A stretch of DNA of 64,000 nucleotides from Bradyrhizobium liaoningense (GTDB taxonomy: Bacteria > Pseudomonadota > Alphaproteobacteria > Rhizobiales > Xanthobacteraceae). Below the pieces are notes generated by a model. It did not search any database and was not told the DNA's origin. It was given only the letters and a program-made list of their open reading frames with translations. The stretch is taken from assembly GCF_018130825.1 (NCBI RefSeq), contig NZ_JAFCJS010000004.1:558001-622000 (forward strand), given 5' to 3'. Within the stretch, counting starts at the first letter, position 1, and each line of letters opens with the position of its first letter. Below, one piece after another: positions 52,733-62,331 of the stretch. The translations under genes were made by a program, and so were the position numbers.

Positions 52733-53572
52733 ATGACGGAATTTGCGGCAATGCGATTCACCGCGCCGAAACATCTTCGGGTCATGGTCGCGGGCGATGC
52801 AAAACCGGATGGTATGGCCGTCATGAAGCCGGACAACTCGGCACTGGAAGTCCGAGGGTTAACGAAGCGTTTTGACCGTCTGGCGGTCGACGGCCTCGAT
52901 CTCACCATTCACGCCGGCGAATTCTACGCCCTGGTCGGTCCCAACGGGGCCGGCAAGACCACCACTTTGCGCATGGTTGCGGGCCTGCTCAGGCCCGACG
53001 CCGGCGCGGTCTCGATCTTCGGCATCGATGCGCTGGCAAACCCCGTCGCCGCCAAGCAGGTGATGGCGTGGGTCTCCGACGAGCCCATGATCTACGACAA
53101 GCTGACCCCGCTCGAATATCTCGAATTCGTCGCCGGGCTCTGGGGCATCGCGCCGTCGATCTCGGAACCGGTCGCGGAGGAACTGCTGAGCTCGCTGGGG
53201 CTCGAGCCGCACCGGCACGAGCGCTGCGAGGGCTTTTCCAAGGGCATGCGCCAGAAGGTGGCGCTGGCCGGCGCGCTGGTGCACGATCCCCGTCTCATCA
53301 TTCTCGATGAGCCGCTGACGGGACTGGATGCCGTCTCCGCCCGCCACGTGAAGGGCCTGCTCAGCGAGCGCGTCCGCGCCGGCTGCACCGTCATCATGAC
53401 CACGCACATCCTCGAGGTCGCCGAGCGCATGGCCGACCGCATCGGCGTGATCGCCTCGGGCCGCCTCGTCGCCGAGGGCACGCTCACCGAGTTACGCCAG
53501 CAAAACGGCCATGCCGACACCAGCCTGGAAGATCTCTTCATCGCGCTGGTGACGCTGCAGGAAGCCGCATGA
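52733..53572 (+). CDS. ABC transporter ATP-binding protein (ABC-2/CcmA type)
   Basis: A 279-residue ATPase: Walker A GPNGAGKT, signature FSKGMRQK, Walker B LIILDEPLTGLD, switch His in TTHILEV. It resembles drug- or polysaccharide-type ABC-2 exporters. The adjacent permease overlaps it by 4 bases (ATGA at 53569). The annotated start includes about 40 residues before the domain; the ATG at 52814 is an alternative start. The substrate is unknown. Confidence 0.9.
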   Translation: MTEFAAMRFTAPKHLRVMVAGDAKPDGMAVMKPDNSALEVRGLTKRFDRLAVDGLDLTIHAGEFYALVGPNGAGKTTTLRMVAGLLRPDAGAVSIFGIDALANPVAAKQVMAWVSDEPMIYDKLTPLEYLEFVAGLWGIAPSISEPVAEELLSSLGLEPHRHERCEGFSKGMRQKVALAGALVHDPRLIILDEPLTGLDAVSARHVKGLLSERVRAGCTVIMTTHILEVAERMADRIGVIASGRLVAEGTLTELRQQNGHADTSLEDLFIALVTLQEAA

Positions 53573-55095
53573 GCTCGGCGACCGCGCTGTCCTGGTTCGC
53601 CCGGCACGAGCTCAGGCTCGCCTGGCGCGAATGGTTCGCCATGATGACTGGCGGAAGGCGCACGCGGGCGCGCGCCGCCGTCATCGGCCTGCTGTTCTTT
53701 GCTGCGCTGCTGCACGTGCCGGCCTGGGCCGTGATCGGCCGCTTCGCCGATCTGCAGCTGCCGCTCGACAAATCCTCGCTGATCGTGATCACGGCGACCA
53801 TCTTTCTCGCCTGGACCTTGATGCTGTCGCAGGCGATCGAATCGGTGACGCGGGTGTTCTACGCCCGCGCCGATCTCGACCTGATCATGTCCTCGCCCGC
53901 GACGCTGGCCAATCTCTTCTCGGTCCGCATCGCCGCGATCGCGCTCACCGTCACCGCGATGGCGCTGCTGTTCTCGACGCCCTTCATCGACGTTCTCGTG
54001 ATCGGCGGCGGACCGCGCTGGCTCGCGGCGTACGGCATCGTGATCGCGATGGGCCTGTCGGCCGCGGCGATCGCGATCGCCGTCACCATCCTCCTGTTCC
54101 GCCTGATCGGCCCAGCGCGGACGCGCCTCGTGGCGCAGATCCTCGCCGCCATCATCGGCGCCGGCTTCGTGATCGCACTGCAGGTCGCCGCGATCATGTC
54201 CTACGGCACGCTGTCGCGCTTCACCATCCTGACCTCCGGCAGCATGGCCGCCCACGCCCCCGAGATCGACAGCATCTGGTGGTGGCCGGCGCGCGCGACG
54301 ATGGGCGACAACGAGGCGCTTTTGCTGCTTCTGGCGCTTGCGCTCGTGCTGCTCGGAAGCGTCATGGCGATCTTCTCGGGCCGCTTTGCCGACACCGCGA
54401 TCGATGCCGCCGCTTACGGCAGGTCCGGCCGCCGCAGCGCGAAGCAGCGCGCGTTCCGCGGCGGATCGCGGCAGCAGGCGCTGCGGCGCAAGGAATTCTC
54501 GCTGCTCTGGCGCGATCCCTGGCTGATCTCGCAGACGCTGATGCAGCTACTCTACCTGGTGCCGCCGGCGCTGCTGCTCTGGCGCAATTTCGCCGAAAGC
54601 TCCGCGGCCCTGACGCTGATCACGCCCGTGATCGTGATGGCGGCGGGACAGCTCGCCGGCGGGCTCGCCTGGCTGACGATCTCCGGCGAGGACGCCCCCG
54701 ACCTGGTCGCAACCGCGCCGTTGATGCCGTCGAGCGTCATCCGCGCCAAGATCGAGGTGGTGCTGATCGCAATCGCCGCCATCTTCTGCCCGCTGGTCGC
54801 TGCGCTCGCCTTCGCCTCGCCATTCCAGGCCGCGGTGAGTGCCGGAGCCATCATCGTCAGCGCGGCGTCCGCGACCGCGATCCAGCTCTGGTTCCGCGTC
54901 CAGGCGCGGCGCAGCCAATTTCGCCGCCGCCAGACCTCGTCGCGGCTCGCGACCTTTGCCGAAGCCTTCTCCTCGATCGGCTGGGCCGCCAGCGCCGCCC
55001 TGCTGCTCGCCCTGCCGCTGGCCGGCCTGATCAGCGGTCTGATCACCGCAGGCCTCGTCGCCATCACCTGGAAGTTCAGCCCAAAGCGCGACTAG
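53569..55095 (+). CDS. ABC-2-like exporter permease
   Basis: A 508-residue membrane protein with about 12 hydrophobic segments arranged in two halves, separated by a basic cytoplasmic stretch (GRSGRRSAKQRAFRGG). It is long for an ABC-2 permease, so it may be a fused or duplicated type. It is coupled to the preceding ATPase, with which it forms the exporter. No function can be read from the sequence. Confidence 0.85.
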   Translation: MSSATALSWFARHELRLAWREWFAMMTGGRRTRARAAVIGLLFFAALLHVPAWAVIGRFADLQLPLDKSSLIVITATIFLAWTLMLSQAIESVTRVFYARADLDLIMSSPATLANLFSVRIAAIALTVTAMALLFSTPFIDVLVIGGGPRWLAAYGIVIAMGLSAAAIAIAVTILLFRLIGPARTRLVAQILAAIIGAGFVIALQVAAIMSYGTLSRFTILTSGSMAAHAPEIDSIWWWPARATMGDNEALLLLLALALVLLGSVMAIFSGRFADTAIDAAAYGRSGRRSAKQRAFRGGSRQQALRRKEFSLLWRDPWLISQTLMQLLYLVPPALLLWRNFAESSAALTLITPVIVMAAGQLAGGLAWLTISGEDAPDLVATAPLMPSSVIRAKIEVVLIAIAAIFCPLVAALAFASPFQAAVSAGAIIVSAASATAIQLWFRVQARRSQFRRRQTSSRLATFAEAFSSIGWAASAALLLALPLAGLISGLITAGLVAITWKFSPKRD

Positions 55096-55202
55096 ATGGC
55101 GGGAATGACAGGTGCGACACTGACGCGCTGTTGATCGCCAACTGTTGGCGGCGCGCTGCATTGCACGCTAGACTTTCCCCTGAAGTCATCGGGGACGGAT
55201 TC

Positions 55203-56015
55203 ATGCGGCGACTGGTTTCGGCGGCTCTGGCGCTGTTCGGCGCATTCCTCACCCCTGCCCTCGCCCAGCAGCCCCAGCGCAGCGAATGCCTGGCGATGGC
55301 CAATGCCGCGCCGCGGGTCATGCCGGTCGTCTTCAAACAGGTGGCGGCGGCCGCGGAGGTCGAGATCACTTATGCCGGCCACTCCACCTATTTCATCGAC
55401 ACGCCCGGCGGCCTGCGCATCGCCACCGATTATAGCGGTGCCTATCAGGTGGGGCGGCTGCCCGACGTCGTCACCATGAACCGGGCGCACAGCACGCACT
55501 ATTCTTTATATCCGGACAAGCGCATTCCCCATGTGCTGCATGGCTGGGGCGAGGACGGCAAGCCGGCCATTATCTCCGAGCGCATCGGCGACACCTTCAT
55601 TCGCAACGTCACCACCGACATCCGCCGCTATTTCGGCGACGATGCCGGCACCGACATGATCCGCGACGGCAACTCGATCTTCATCTTCGAGGTCGCCGGC
55701 CTCTGCATCGGCCATCTCGGCCACCTCCACCACAAGCTCGACGACAGTCATTTCGCTCAGATCGGACGGCTCGACATCGTGATGGTGCCGATCGACGGCA
55801 CCTACACCATGTCGCTCGACGGCGTCTCCGAGATCACCAGGCGGCTGCGTGCTTCGGTGGTGCTGCCGATGCACCGCTTCGCCACCCCGCTCGACGACTT
55901 CATGCGCCGGATCGGCCAGCAGTTCGAGATCGACCATCGCATCGATCGCTCGTTCCGGATGTCGCGAGATACGCTGCCGACCAAGCCGACGGTGATCATC
56001 CTCGACGGGGTCTGA
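55203..56015 (+). CDS. Metallo-beta-lactamase-fold hydrolase (UlaG-like), secreted
   Basis: A 270-residue protein with a signal peptide (AALALFGAFLTPALAQ) followed by a beta-lactamase-like fold of the UlaG/lactonase type (EITYAGHSTYFIDTPGGLRIATDYSG, ICIGHLGHLHHKLDD, VLPMHRF). Metal-binding His residues are present, though the HxHxDH motif is not canonical. The open frame continues upstream over the permease gene; the ATG at 55203 is chosen because the signal peptide starts there, with a GGGGACGG site. Confidence 0.87.
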   Translation: MRRLVSAALALFGAFLTPALAQQPQRSECLAMANAAPRVMPVVFKQVAAAAEVEITYAGHSTYFIDTPGGLRIATDYSGAYQVGRLPDVVTMNRAHSTHYSLYPDKRIPHVLHGWGEDGKPAIISERIGDTFIRNVTTDIRRYFGDDAGTDMIRDGNSIFIFEVAGLCIGHLGHLHHKLDDSHFAQIGRLDIVMVPIDGTYTMSLDGVSEITRRLRASVVLPMHRFATPLDDFMRRIGQQFEIDHRIDRSFRMSRDTLPTKPTVIILDGV

Positions 56016-56079
56016 GGCGCAATTTTCTCCAAGCCGGCTGCCGTCCTTTGGTGCTGATCTCCTGCAAGAGGAGATCGAC

Positions 56080-56601
56080 ATGACCGACTTTGCGCGACTG
56101 TTGCACGCCGATGGACCGAACCCGGAGCATGCCGCGGCACTCCAGCTTTACGGCCGCTTCGTCGGCGATTGGGAGGCCGAGATTACCGCTCACGGCCCCG
56201 ATGGAACGAAGCACACAGCGCCCGGCGAAATCCATTTCGGCTGGGTTCTGGAAGGCCGCGCGGTGCAGGACGTCTGGATCATTCCCCGCCCTGCGGGCGC
56301 GCCGGCCTTGCCGATCGCCGGCAATTGGTACGGCACGACGCTGCGGGTCTATGATCCCTCCATCGATGCGTGGCGGATTTCCTGGTTCGATCCCGCGCGC
56401 TGCGTGTTCCGCCAGCAGATCGGCCGTCCGCGCGGCGATGACATCGTGCAGGAAGGCACGACCGACGCAGGCGAGAGGACGCGCTGGAGCTTTACCGAGA
56501 TCACCGACGATTCCTTCCACTGGCTCGGCGAGGTCAAGCCTGCGACCGCAGCCGATTGGCGGCTCGTCGTCGACGTGAAGGCGAAACGGCGCAAGGCCTG
56601 A
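56080..56601 (+). CDS. Hypothetical protein, lipocalin-like 'GxW' start
   Basis: A 173-residue protein I cannot assign. After a short helix, FVGDWEAEIT resembles the G-x-W entry of calycin/DUF1579-like beta-barrels, followed by alternating strands (EIHFGWVLEGRAVQDVWIIP, TLRVYDPSIDAWRISWFDP, RWSFTEITDDSFHWLGEV). A strong AAGAGGAGA ribosome site precedes the ATG. It lies 64 bases downstream of the metallo-hydrolase. Confidence 0.7.
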   Translation: MTDFARLLHADGPNPEHAAALQLYGRFVGDWEAEITAHGPDGTKHTAPGEIHFGWVLEGRAVQDVWIIPRPAGAPALPIAGNWYGTTLRVYDPSIDAWRISWFDPARCVFRQQIGRPRGDDIVQEGTTDAGERTRWSFTEITDDSFHWLGEVKPATAADWRLVVDVKAKRRKA

Positions 56602-56712
56602 CGACAGCGCCGCTGTGCTCGAGACGAAGGGCGCGGTTGCGCGCCGCGCGCTGCTGCATGCAAGGACGAACTGCTAGGCTCCCGCCACAAAATATAAAGG
56701 GAGCGAACGCCG

Positions 56713-57765
56713 ATGGCTGCAAGCGGTCTGCCCGCCAACACGAGCGGGCTATTCGTCGAGCCGCGCGAGGACTGGCTCGCGCTGCATCAGGAAGAGATCA
56801 TCGATCCCTTGCGGCCGATCGTCGATCCTCACCACCATCTCTGGAATCGCGGGCACCGCTATCTGATCGAGGAGATGGCCTCCGACATCGCCTCCGGCCA
56901 CAACGTCATCGCCACCGTCTATGTCGACTGCCGCTCGATGTATCGCGCGCATGGGCCTGAGGCGTTCCGGCCCGTCGGCGAGGTCGAGTTCGCCAACGGC
57001 GTCGCGGCGATGAGCGCGAGCGGTGGTTACGGCAAGGCCGCGATCTGCGCCGGCATCGTCAGCCATGCCAATCTGCTGCTGGGTGACGCCGCAAGACCCG
57101 TGCTGGAAACGGAGATCGCCGCCGGCAACGGCCGCTTCCGCGGCATCCGGCATTCCTCCGCCTGGGACGAAGACCCCGTCGTCGCCGGCATGTATGCCAA
57201 CCGGCCGAAAGGCCTGTTGCAGGACCCGGCCTTCCGCAAAGGGTTTGCCCATCTCGCCCCGCTGAACCTCAGCTTCGATGCCTGGCTGTTTCATCCGCAG
57301 ATCGGCGAGCTGACCGAGCTGGCGCGCGCCTTCCCCGACACCAGGATCGTGCTCGACCATTGCGGCGGACCGGCGGGCGTCGGCCGCTTTGCGGGACGGC
57401 GCGAGGAGGTGTTCCCGCAGTGGCGCGCCTCGATCCGGGAGATCGCAACATGCGAGAACGTGGTGGTGAAGCTCGGAGGCCTTGCGATGTGCCTGCTCGG
57501 TTACGATTTCCATCTGCGCGAGAGGCCGCCGTCATCCGAGGAGCTTGCCGCGGCCTGGCGGCCCTATGTCGAGACCTGCATCGAGGCGTTCGGCGTGAGG
57601 CGCGCGATGTTCGAGAGCAATTTTCCGCCGGACAAGGGCCAGTGCAGCTACCAGGTGATCTTCAATGCCTTCAAGCGTATCGCCGCGCCCTTGAGCGAGG
57701 CCGAGAAGACGGCTCTGTTCTCGCAGACCGCGACCGAATTCTATCGGCTCGATTTGCCGTCGTGA
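56713..57765 (+). CDS. Amidohydrolase family protein (Amidohydro_2)
   Basis: A 350-residue TIM-barrel hydrolase: the metal motif VDPHHHLW near residue 37, RGIRHSSAWDE in the middle, LDHCGGP near residue 217 and MFESNFPPDKG near 297. It belongs to the same superfamily as the pair at 12897-15090 but to a different branch (PF04909, lactonase/PDC-like). The substrate is unknown. A GGGAG site lies 11 bases before the ATG. Confidence 0.92.
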   Translation: MAASGLPANTSGLFVEPREDWLALHQEEIIDPLRPIVDPHHHLWNRGHRYLIEEMASDIASGHNVIATVYVDCRSMYRAHGPEAFRPVGEVEFANGVAAMSASGGYGKAAICAGIVSHANLLLGDAARPVLETEIAAGNGRFRGIRHSSAWDEDPVVAGMYANRPKGLLQDPAFRKGFAHLAPLNLSFDAWLFHPQIGELTELARAFPDTRIVLDHCGGPAGVGRFAGRREEVFPQWRASIREIATCENVVVKLGGLAMCLLGYDFHLRERPPSSEELAAAWRPYVETCIEAFGVRRAMFESNFPPDKGQCSYQVIFNAFKRIAAPLSEAEKTALFSQTATEFYRLDLPS

Positions 57766-57785
57766 CAGGATCTGCGCCCTGACGA

Positions 57786-57821
57786 GAAGAGGGGCCGGGA
57801 TGTTGATCCCGACCCCTCTTC
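57786..57821. terminator. Bidirectional terminator-like hairpin
   Basis: A 16-bp stem with one wobble/mismatch (gaagaggggccgggat/atcccgacccctcttc), loop gttg, between convergent genes. No long T-run follows in either direction, so its termination efficiency is uncertain. Confidence 0.6.
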
Positions 57822-57864
57822 GTCGTGGCCGCTGGGAAGCGTCCTTGAAAGCGTTATGAGATGA

Positions 57865-58320
57865 CTAGCCGGCGCCCATCAGCGAGGCGGGACGGCGCTC
57901 GCCGGTGGAGACGAACATCCGCTTGAGCTTGTTGACGACGCGGACCAGGAAACCGATCATCACCGGATTGGTCTTGCGGCAGAAGGCGATCTTCTTGACG
58001 TGGCCTTCGACATGCCATTTGGCATGCGCGCCGTCGCGGAAGAAGATGACGTCGCCGGGGCCATAGCGCTTCGGCGGCATGCCTTCGCTCTCGAGCACGA
58101 TCGATCCTTCCATAATCATGATGGTCTCGTCGATGTCGTAGTACCAGTTGAAGCGCCCTTCGGTGCAATGCCAGATGATTGTCTGGGCGGTGCCGTCGGC
58201 GCTGGTCGACAGGACGCGCGAGCGCGACACCGGATTGCCTTCGATGATCCAGGACGGCTCGATCGGCCGCAGCTCGAGCTCCACATTGCTACTACCGATT
58301 TCAATCAATGCGCGCGACAT
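57865..58320 (-). CDS. Cupin-domain protein (Cupin_3-like)
   Basis: A 151-residue single-domain cupin with the motifs YDIDETIMIMEGSIVL (motif 1, with metal-binding-type residues partly replaced) and YGPGDVIFFRDGAHAKWHVE (motif 2). Small cupins bind metals or small ligands; many are stress-related or unannotated. It is isolated and transcribed leftward from the 237-bp spacer at 58321-58557. Confidence 0.88.
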   Translation of the reverse strand: MSRALIEIGSSNVELELRPIEPSWIIEGNPVSRSRVLSTSADGTAQTIIWHCTEGRFNWYYDIDETIMIMEGSIVLESEGMPPKRYGPGDVIFFRDGAHAKWHVEGHVKKIAFCRKTNPVMIGFLVRVVNKLKRMFVSTGERRPASLMGAG

Positions 58321-58557
58321 CTACTTCCCCGGGGAATATTAATATGTATGGCCGGGTCTCGGCCCGGATTGTTTCGAAAGATATTGGGAACGCTAGTAGC
58401 CGGTTTTTAATTCTTCCTTACGCAGGCCCCGACAATCAGCTGCAAGTTGCAGGTGCGAAGCGGTTAACGTCAGGATTTCCCTGCGAATCCGCGCAGATGA
58501 ACCCATCTTTTCCGGGGTGCGACAAAGTGCGCGAAGTATCAGGAAGGAGCCACGCCG
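58321..58557. other. Divergent spacer with hairpin
   Basis: 237 bases between the cupin (leftward) and the SUKH-like gene (rightward). Contains an AT-rich stretch (58329-58350) and a ccggg/cccgg hairpin (about 58351-58368). Likely holds both promoters. No gene. Confidence 0.35.
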
Positions 58558-59112
58558 ATGCCCCTCAGCCCAGAGGTTCTGACAGCCAAAGGCGAAATGG
58601 TCGCCCGGCTTGGCGACTTCGATATCTCCCTCGCGCCGGACGAAGAGCCCTGGTTCACCATCGACGGCATCGAAAGCCCGCGGCAGATCGGCAGTGACGG
58701 CTCCGGCGGCGCGTTCGTGCTGCTGCCGTCACGGAATGTGCTCTACGTGTCATCCGAGGGCCGCGCGGGAATCATCGCGGAGAGCTTCGAGGCATTCATC
58801 CAGCTCGTCGTCGCCCGCCCCTACTGGCTCGACATCCTCAAATTTTCCACCGGCGGCGACCTCTCGGAGATGCGGCGCGCGGCAGATGCGCTGGAGGCGA
58901 CACTGGACGACGAGGACGGGATCAACGAGGCCCGCGAGGACATCCGCAGGGGTCTCGACCTGCCAGAGGCGGACGATCCGGTCGGCGCGCTCTACGAGGC
59001 GGTGGCTACTTCAGACGCCATCGTGCGGGCGACCGACGGCAGCCCGTTCACGACGCTGTTCAACCGTTTCAGCATCGACAACAACCCGATGCTGCGCAAC
59101 GCGGCGGCGTGA
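58558..59112 (+). CDS. SUKH-like (SMI1/KNR4-type) protein of unknown role
   Basis: A 184-residue acidic protein. The stretch GGAFVLLPSRNVLYVSSEGRAGIIAESFEAFIQLVV resembles the final strands and helix of SUKH/SMI1-KNR4 domains (V-Y-x-x-x-x-x-E/G-x-x-x-[IV]-A-[DE]-S-F-x-x-F). SUKH proteins often serve as immunity proteins to contact-dependent or secreted toxins, but no toxin is visible here. I hold the assignment loosely. Confidence 0.6.
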   Translation: MPLSPEVLTAKGEMVARLGDFDISLAPDEEPWFTIDGIESPRQIGSDGSGGAFVLLPSRNVLYVSSEGRAGIIAESFEAFIQLVVARPYWLDILKFSTGGDLSEMRRAADALEATLDDEDGINEAREDIRRGLDLPEADDPVGALYEAVATSDAIVRATDGSPFTTLFNRFSIDNNPMLRNAAA

Positions 59113-59253
59113 GAGTCGGGAGTCACTGTCGCGAGGAGGTTCACCTCTCCCTGACGCGATTGCCGCGCACTCCGTCCTCATCCTGAGGAGTCCGCCTTAA
59201 GCAGGCGTCTCGAAGGATGGCCGCAGGGAAGCCACTTCTATATGCGAAGCGCG
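59113..59253. repeat. Intergenic repeat fragment
   Basis: Includes catcctgaggagtccgcc and caggcgtctcgaaggatgg, similar to pieces at 6486-6669. Between the SUKH-like gene and the convergent aminopeptidase. Confidence 0.45.
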
Positions 59254-60510
59254 TTACTTGGCCCACTCGCCCTTGCGGAACACCGGGACCTTGCTGCCGT
59301 CGGCCAGAATGCCGTCGATGTCGGTCTCGGCCGAGCCGATCATCCAGTCGATATGGATCAGGCTCTGGTTGCCGCCTTGCGCGGAGATCTGTTGCGGGGT
59401 GAGCTGCGCGCCGTTGACGAAGCACTTGGAATAGCACTGGCCGAGCGCGATGTGCGAGGCGGCGTTCTCGTCGAACAGCGTGTTGTAGAACAACAATCCA
59501 CTCTGCGAGATCGGCGAGGAATGCGGCACCAGCGCCACTTCGCCGAGCCGGCGGGCGCCCTCGTCGGTGTCGAGTACCTTGTTGAGCACCTCCGCGCCGC
59601 GCGAGGCCTTGGCGTCGACGATCTTGCCGTCCTCGAAGCGCACCGCGATGTTGTCGATCAGCGTGCCCTGGTAGGACAGCGGCTTCGAGCTCACGACATG
59701 GCCATAGACGCGGCGGCAATGCGGCGTGGTGAAGACCTCTTCGGTCGGAATGTTGGCATTGCAGCTGATGCCGTTCTTGGACAGCGAGGCGCCGCCCTCC
59801 CATTCATGGCCGTCGGCGAGCCCGATGGTGAGGTCCGTCCCCGGTCCCGAGTACTGCAGCGCGCGAAAACGCTGGCCGTTGAGCCAGTTGGTGCGCTCGC
59901 GCAGCACCGCATTGTGGCTCGCCCAGTTGCCCATCGCGTCCTCGCGATCGACGCGGGACGCGGCGAAGATCGCATCCGCGAGCTTGCCGACGGCGACGTC
60001 CTCGGGATCCCCAGGGAATACCTGCTTGGCCCAGGACGGGCTCGGATAGGCGATGATGTTCCAGTTGGTGTCGAAATTGACGATCTTTTCCAGCGCCGGC
60101 TGATAGGCCATGGAATTGGCCTTGCTGGCGCGTGCGACCTTGGACGGGTCCTCGCCCGACAGCAGCATCGGATTGTCGCCGACGATGGCGAGCCGCGCGG
60201 TGTTGTCGGAGAATGCCTTGGCCATGCCCTCATACAGCCAGCCGGCGGCACGATCGAAGCTGTTGTCGTGACCGTGGCGGTAGCGCGCCAGCGTCATCTC
60301 CTCGTCCGACAGGATCGGCGTGACGATCCCGGCGCCGGCCTTGTAGGCATGCACCGCGATCCGCCGCACCAGCGGCAGCGCGATCGCCGGCGCCGTCAGC
60401 AGCAGATCCTGTCCCGGCCGCAAACCCAGGCCCACCTTCACCGCCACCTCGGCAAGCCGGTCGAGTTTCGCGGGATCGATGGGAGTGGCGGTGATGCGTT
60501 GATCGGTCAT
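59254..60510 (-). CDS. Aminopeptidase, M29 family
   Basis: A 418-residue metallopeptidase of the M29 (AmpS/AmpT, thermophilic-type) family. The conserved Glu/His/Asp metal-binding pieces lie in the C-terminal half (NIPTEEVFTTPHCRRVYG, LGEVALVPHSSPIS, GQCYSKCFVNG, IHIDWMIGS). It trims N-terminal residues from peptides in the cytoplasm. The start codon ATG at 60510 precedes a typical N terminus. It precedes the lyase gene's 3' end with a 113-base gap, so both may be co-transcribed. Confidence 0.92.
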   Translation of the reverse strand: MTDQRITATPIDPAKLDRLAEVAVKVGLGLRPGQDLLLTAPAIALPLVRRIAVHAYKAGAGIVTPILSDEEMTLARYRHGHDNSFDRAAGWLYEGMAKAFSDNTARLAIVGDNPMLLSGEDPSKVARASKANSMAYQPALEKIVNFDTNWNIIAYPSPSWAKQVFPGDPEDVAVGKLADAIFAASRVDREDAMGNWASHNAVLRERTNWLNGQRFRALQYSGPGTDLTIGLADGHEWEGGASLSKNGISCNANIPTEEVFTTPHCRRVYGHVVSSKPLSYQGTLIDNIAVRFEDGKIVDAKASRGAEVLNKVLDTDEGARRLGEVALVPHSSPISQSGLLFYNTLFDENAASHIALGQCYSKCFVNGAQLTPQQISAQGGNQSLIHIDWMIGSAETDIDGILADGSKVPVFRKGEWAK

Positions 60511-60623
60511 GCCGGGTCCTCTGCCGAAAGTCTCTCGTTCAATCTAAGTCTAGCATCGCCGGACACAAGTATGCGAGCGCCTTGCGACACATGAAAGATA
60601 CGCAGTTTCACGCATCTTGGTTT

Positions 60624-61985
60624 TCAACGTGTTGAAGATTTCAGCACCCGATCGACCATGGCGGGCGCAAGCCCCAGGTAATTTTTCGGTGAGGTGAGCG
60701 CCTCGATTGTGGCACGGTCGATGCGGCTCGATATCCGTGAATCTGCGGAGAGCGCGTCGGCAAGGCTGATCCCCTTGTCGTTGGCCTCGCGGCAGGCGTC
60801 ATAGACCACGTCATGCGCCTCCTGCCGCCCGATCTGCGGCGCGAGCCCCATCATGACCGCTTCGGCCACAATCAGGCCGCGGCTGACGGCGAGATTGTCG
60901 TTCATCTTCCTGTCGTCCACGATCAGGCCTGCGAGCGCGAACTTCGCCTGGTGCAGCGCGCCGGCCGTCAGCACGAAGCTTTCCGGGATCGCCATCCATT
61001 CGGCGTGCCAGGGACCGGTGGCGCGCTCGAAATCCTGCACCATCGCGTCCAGCATCAGGCCGGCGTGCTGGCGCACCGCCTTGGACGCCGCAAGCATCAG
61101 CTCCGAAGAAATCGGGTTGCGCTTCTGCGGCATGGTCGAGGAGGCGCCGCGGCCCTTGACGAAGGGCTCGTAGACCTCGGCGAACTCGGTCGAGGCCATG
61201 ATCATGATGTCGAGCGCGATCTTGCCGAGCGAGCCGGTGACGAGCGCGAGGAAGTTCACCGCCTCGGAAAAGCCGTCGCGCGCGACGTGCCAGGTCGAGG
61301 CGGGAACGCCGAGCTCGAGTTCGGCGCAGAGCGCCTCCTGCACCTCGAACCCCTTGTCGCCGAGCGAGGCCAGCGTGCCGGCCGCGCCGGCGAACTGTCC
61401 GACCAGGACGCGCGGCTTCAATTGCGCCAGGCGCTCGGCGTGGCGGTCGAACATCGCGAGCCAGATCGCGGTCTTGTAGCCGAAGGTGACCGGCAGCGCC
61501 TGCTGCAGATGGGTGCGGCCTGCCATCGGCGTGTCGCGATATCGCTGCGAGAGATCGGCAAGGATCTTGCGCAGCTCGGCGATATCCCGCTCGACGATCT
61601 CGAGCGCGGCGCGCAATTGCAGCACCACGGCGGTGTCCATGATGTCCTGCGTGGTCGCGCCCCAATGCACGTAGCGGCCGGCCTCGCCGCACTGCTTCAC
61701 CATCTGGTGCACCAAAGGAAGGATGGGATAGCCGACGATGTCGGTCTCCTGCCTGAGCAGATCGAAATCGAGCGCGGCGACATCGGTCCGCGCCGCGATC
61801 TGATCGGCGGCGTCCTGCGGGATCACGCCGCATGCCGCTTCCGCCTTCGCAAGTGCCACCTCGACCTCGGCATAACGGCCGACCAGCGCGAGGTCGGAAA
61901 ACACCTCGCGCATCTCCGGCGTGCCGAACGCGTCGCGGAACAGCATGGAATCGAGCACGGTGGTCGAGGCGTGAAAGGCGGACAT
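60624..61985 (-). CDS. Adenylosuccinate lyase/PcaB-family lyase
   Basis: A 453-residue member of the class II fumarase/aspartase superfamily. The signature GRGASSTMPQKRNP (278-291) holds the mobile catalytic loop with the Ser-Ser pair, and HWGATTQDIMDT (107-118) is another active-site region. Sequence details fit the 3-carboxymuconate cycloisomerase (PcaB) or adenylosuccinate lyase-like groups; which reaction is catalysed cannot be decided without neighbours (no pca or pur genes adjacent). Confidence 0.9.
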   Translation of the reverse strand: MSAFHASTTVLDSMLFRDAFGTPEMREVFSDLALVGRYAEVEVALAKAEAACGVIPQDAADQIAARTDVAALDFDLLRQETDIVGYPILPLVHQMVKQCGEAGRYVHWGATTQDIMDTAVVLQLRAALEIVERDIAELRKILADLSQRYRDTPMAGRTHLQQALPVTFGYKTAIWLAMFDRHAERLAQLKPRVLVGQFAGAAGTLASLGDKGFEVQEALCAELELGVPASTWHVARDGFSEAVNFLALVTGSLGKIALDIMIMASTEFAEVYEPFVKGRGASSTMPQKRNPISSELMLAASKAVRQHAGLMLDAMVQDFERATGPWHAEWMAIPESFVLTAGALHQAKFALAGLIVDDRKMNDNLAVSRGLIVAEAVMMGLAPQIGRQEAHDVVYDACREANDKGISLADALSADSRISSRIDRATIEALTSPKNYLGLAPAMVDRVLKSSTR

Positions 61986-62331
61986 GGGCGTTTCTTTGTG
62001 GCTGTTGTTCTGTCTGCGGGCAGCTTAACGACGTCGCAATGTTCGGCAAATGGACATTCGCAGTTCGTCACATGTTCTCAGCTTCGCCCGAGCGGAAGCC
62101 AGTACGATGCGGGACTTATGTCTCGCGCTGTCCGAGCGCCGTCATTGCGAGGAGCTCTTGCGACGAAGCAATCCAGGCTGCCTCCGTGGAGAGATTCTGA
62201 TTTGCTTCGCTGCGCTCGCAATGACGGCGGCGGGAGTCATGTTCCTATCCAAACTTTAATTCAGCGCACTTCGCCAGCTGCACTATCACTGACGTGCGGC
62301 GCGCGAGATGCCGCATGACGAGGAGACCACA
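61986..62331. other. Spacer of 346 bases carrying a palindromic repeat
   Basis: Between the lyase (leftward) and the BA14K gene (rightward). It contains the repeat at 62138-62228; outside the repeat I see nothing besides the expected promoters. Confidence 0.5.
62138..62228. repeat. Palindromic repeat, 'gccgtcattgcgag' family
   Basis: Starts gccgtcattgcgagg and ends ctcgcaatgacggc, a near-perfect 14-bp terminal inverted repeat. This sequence type is widespread between genes in Alphaproteobacteria. Confidence 0.85.
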
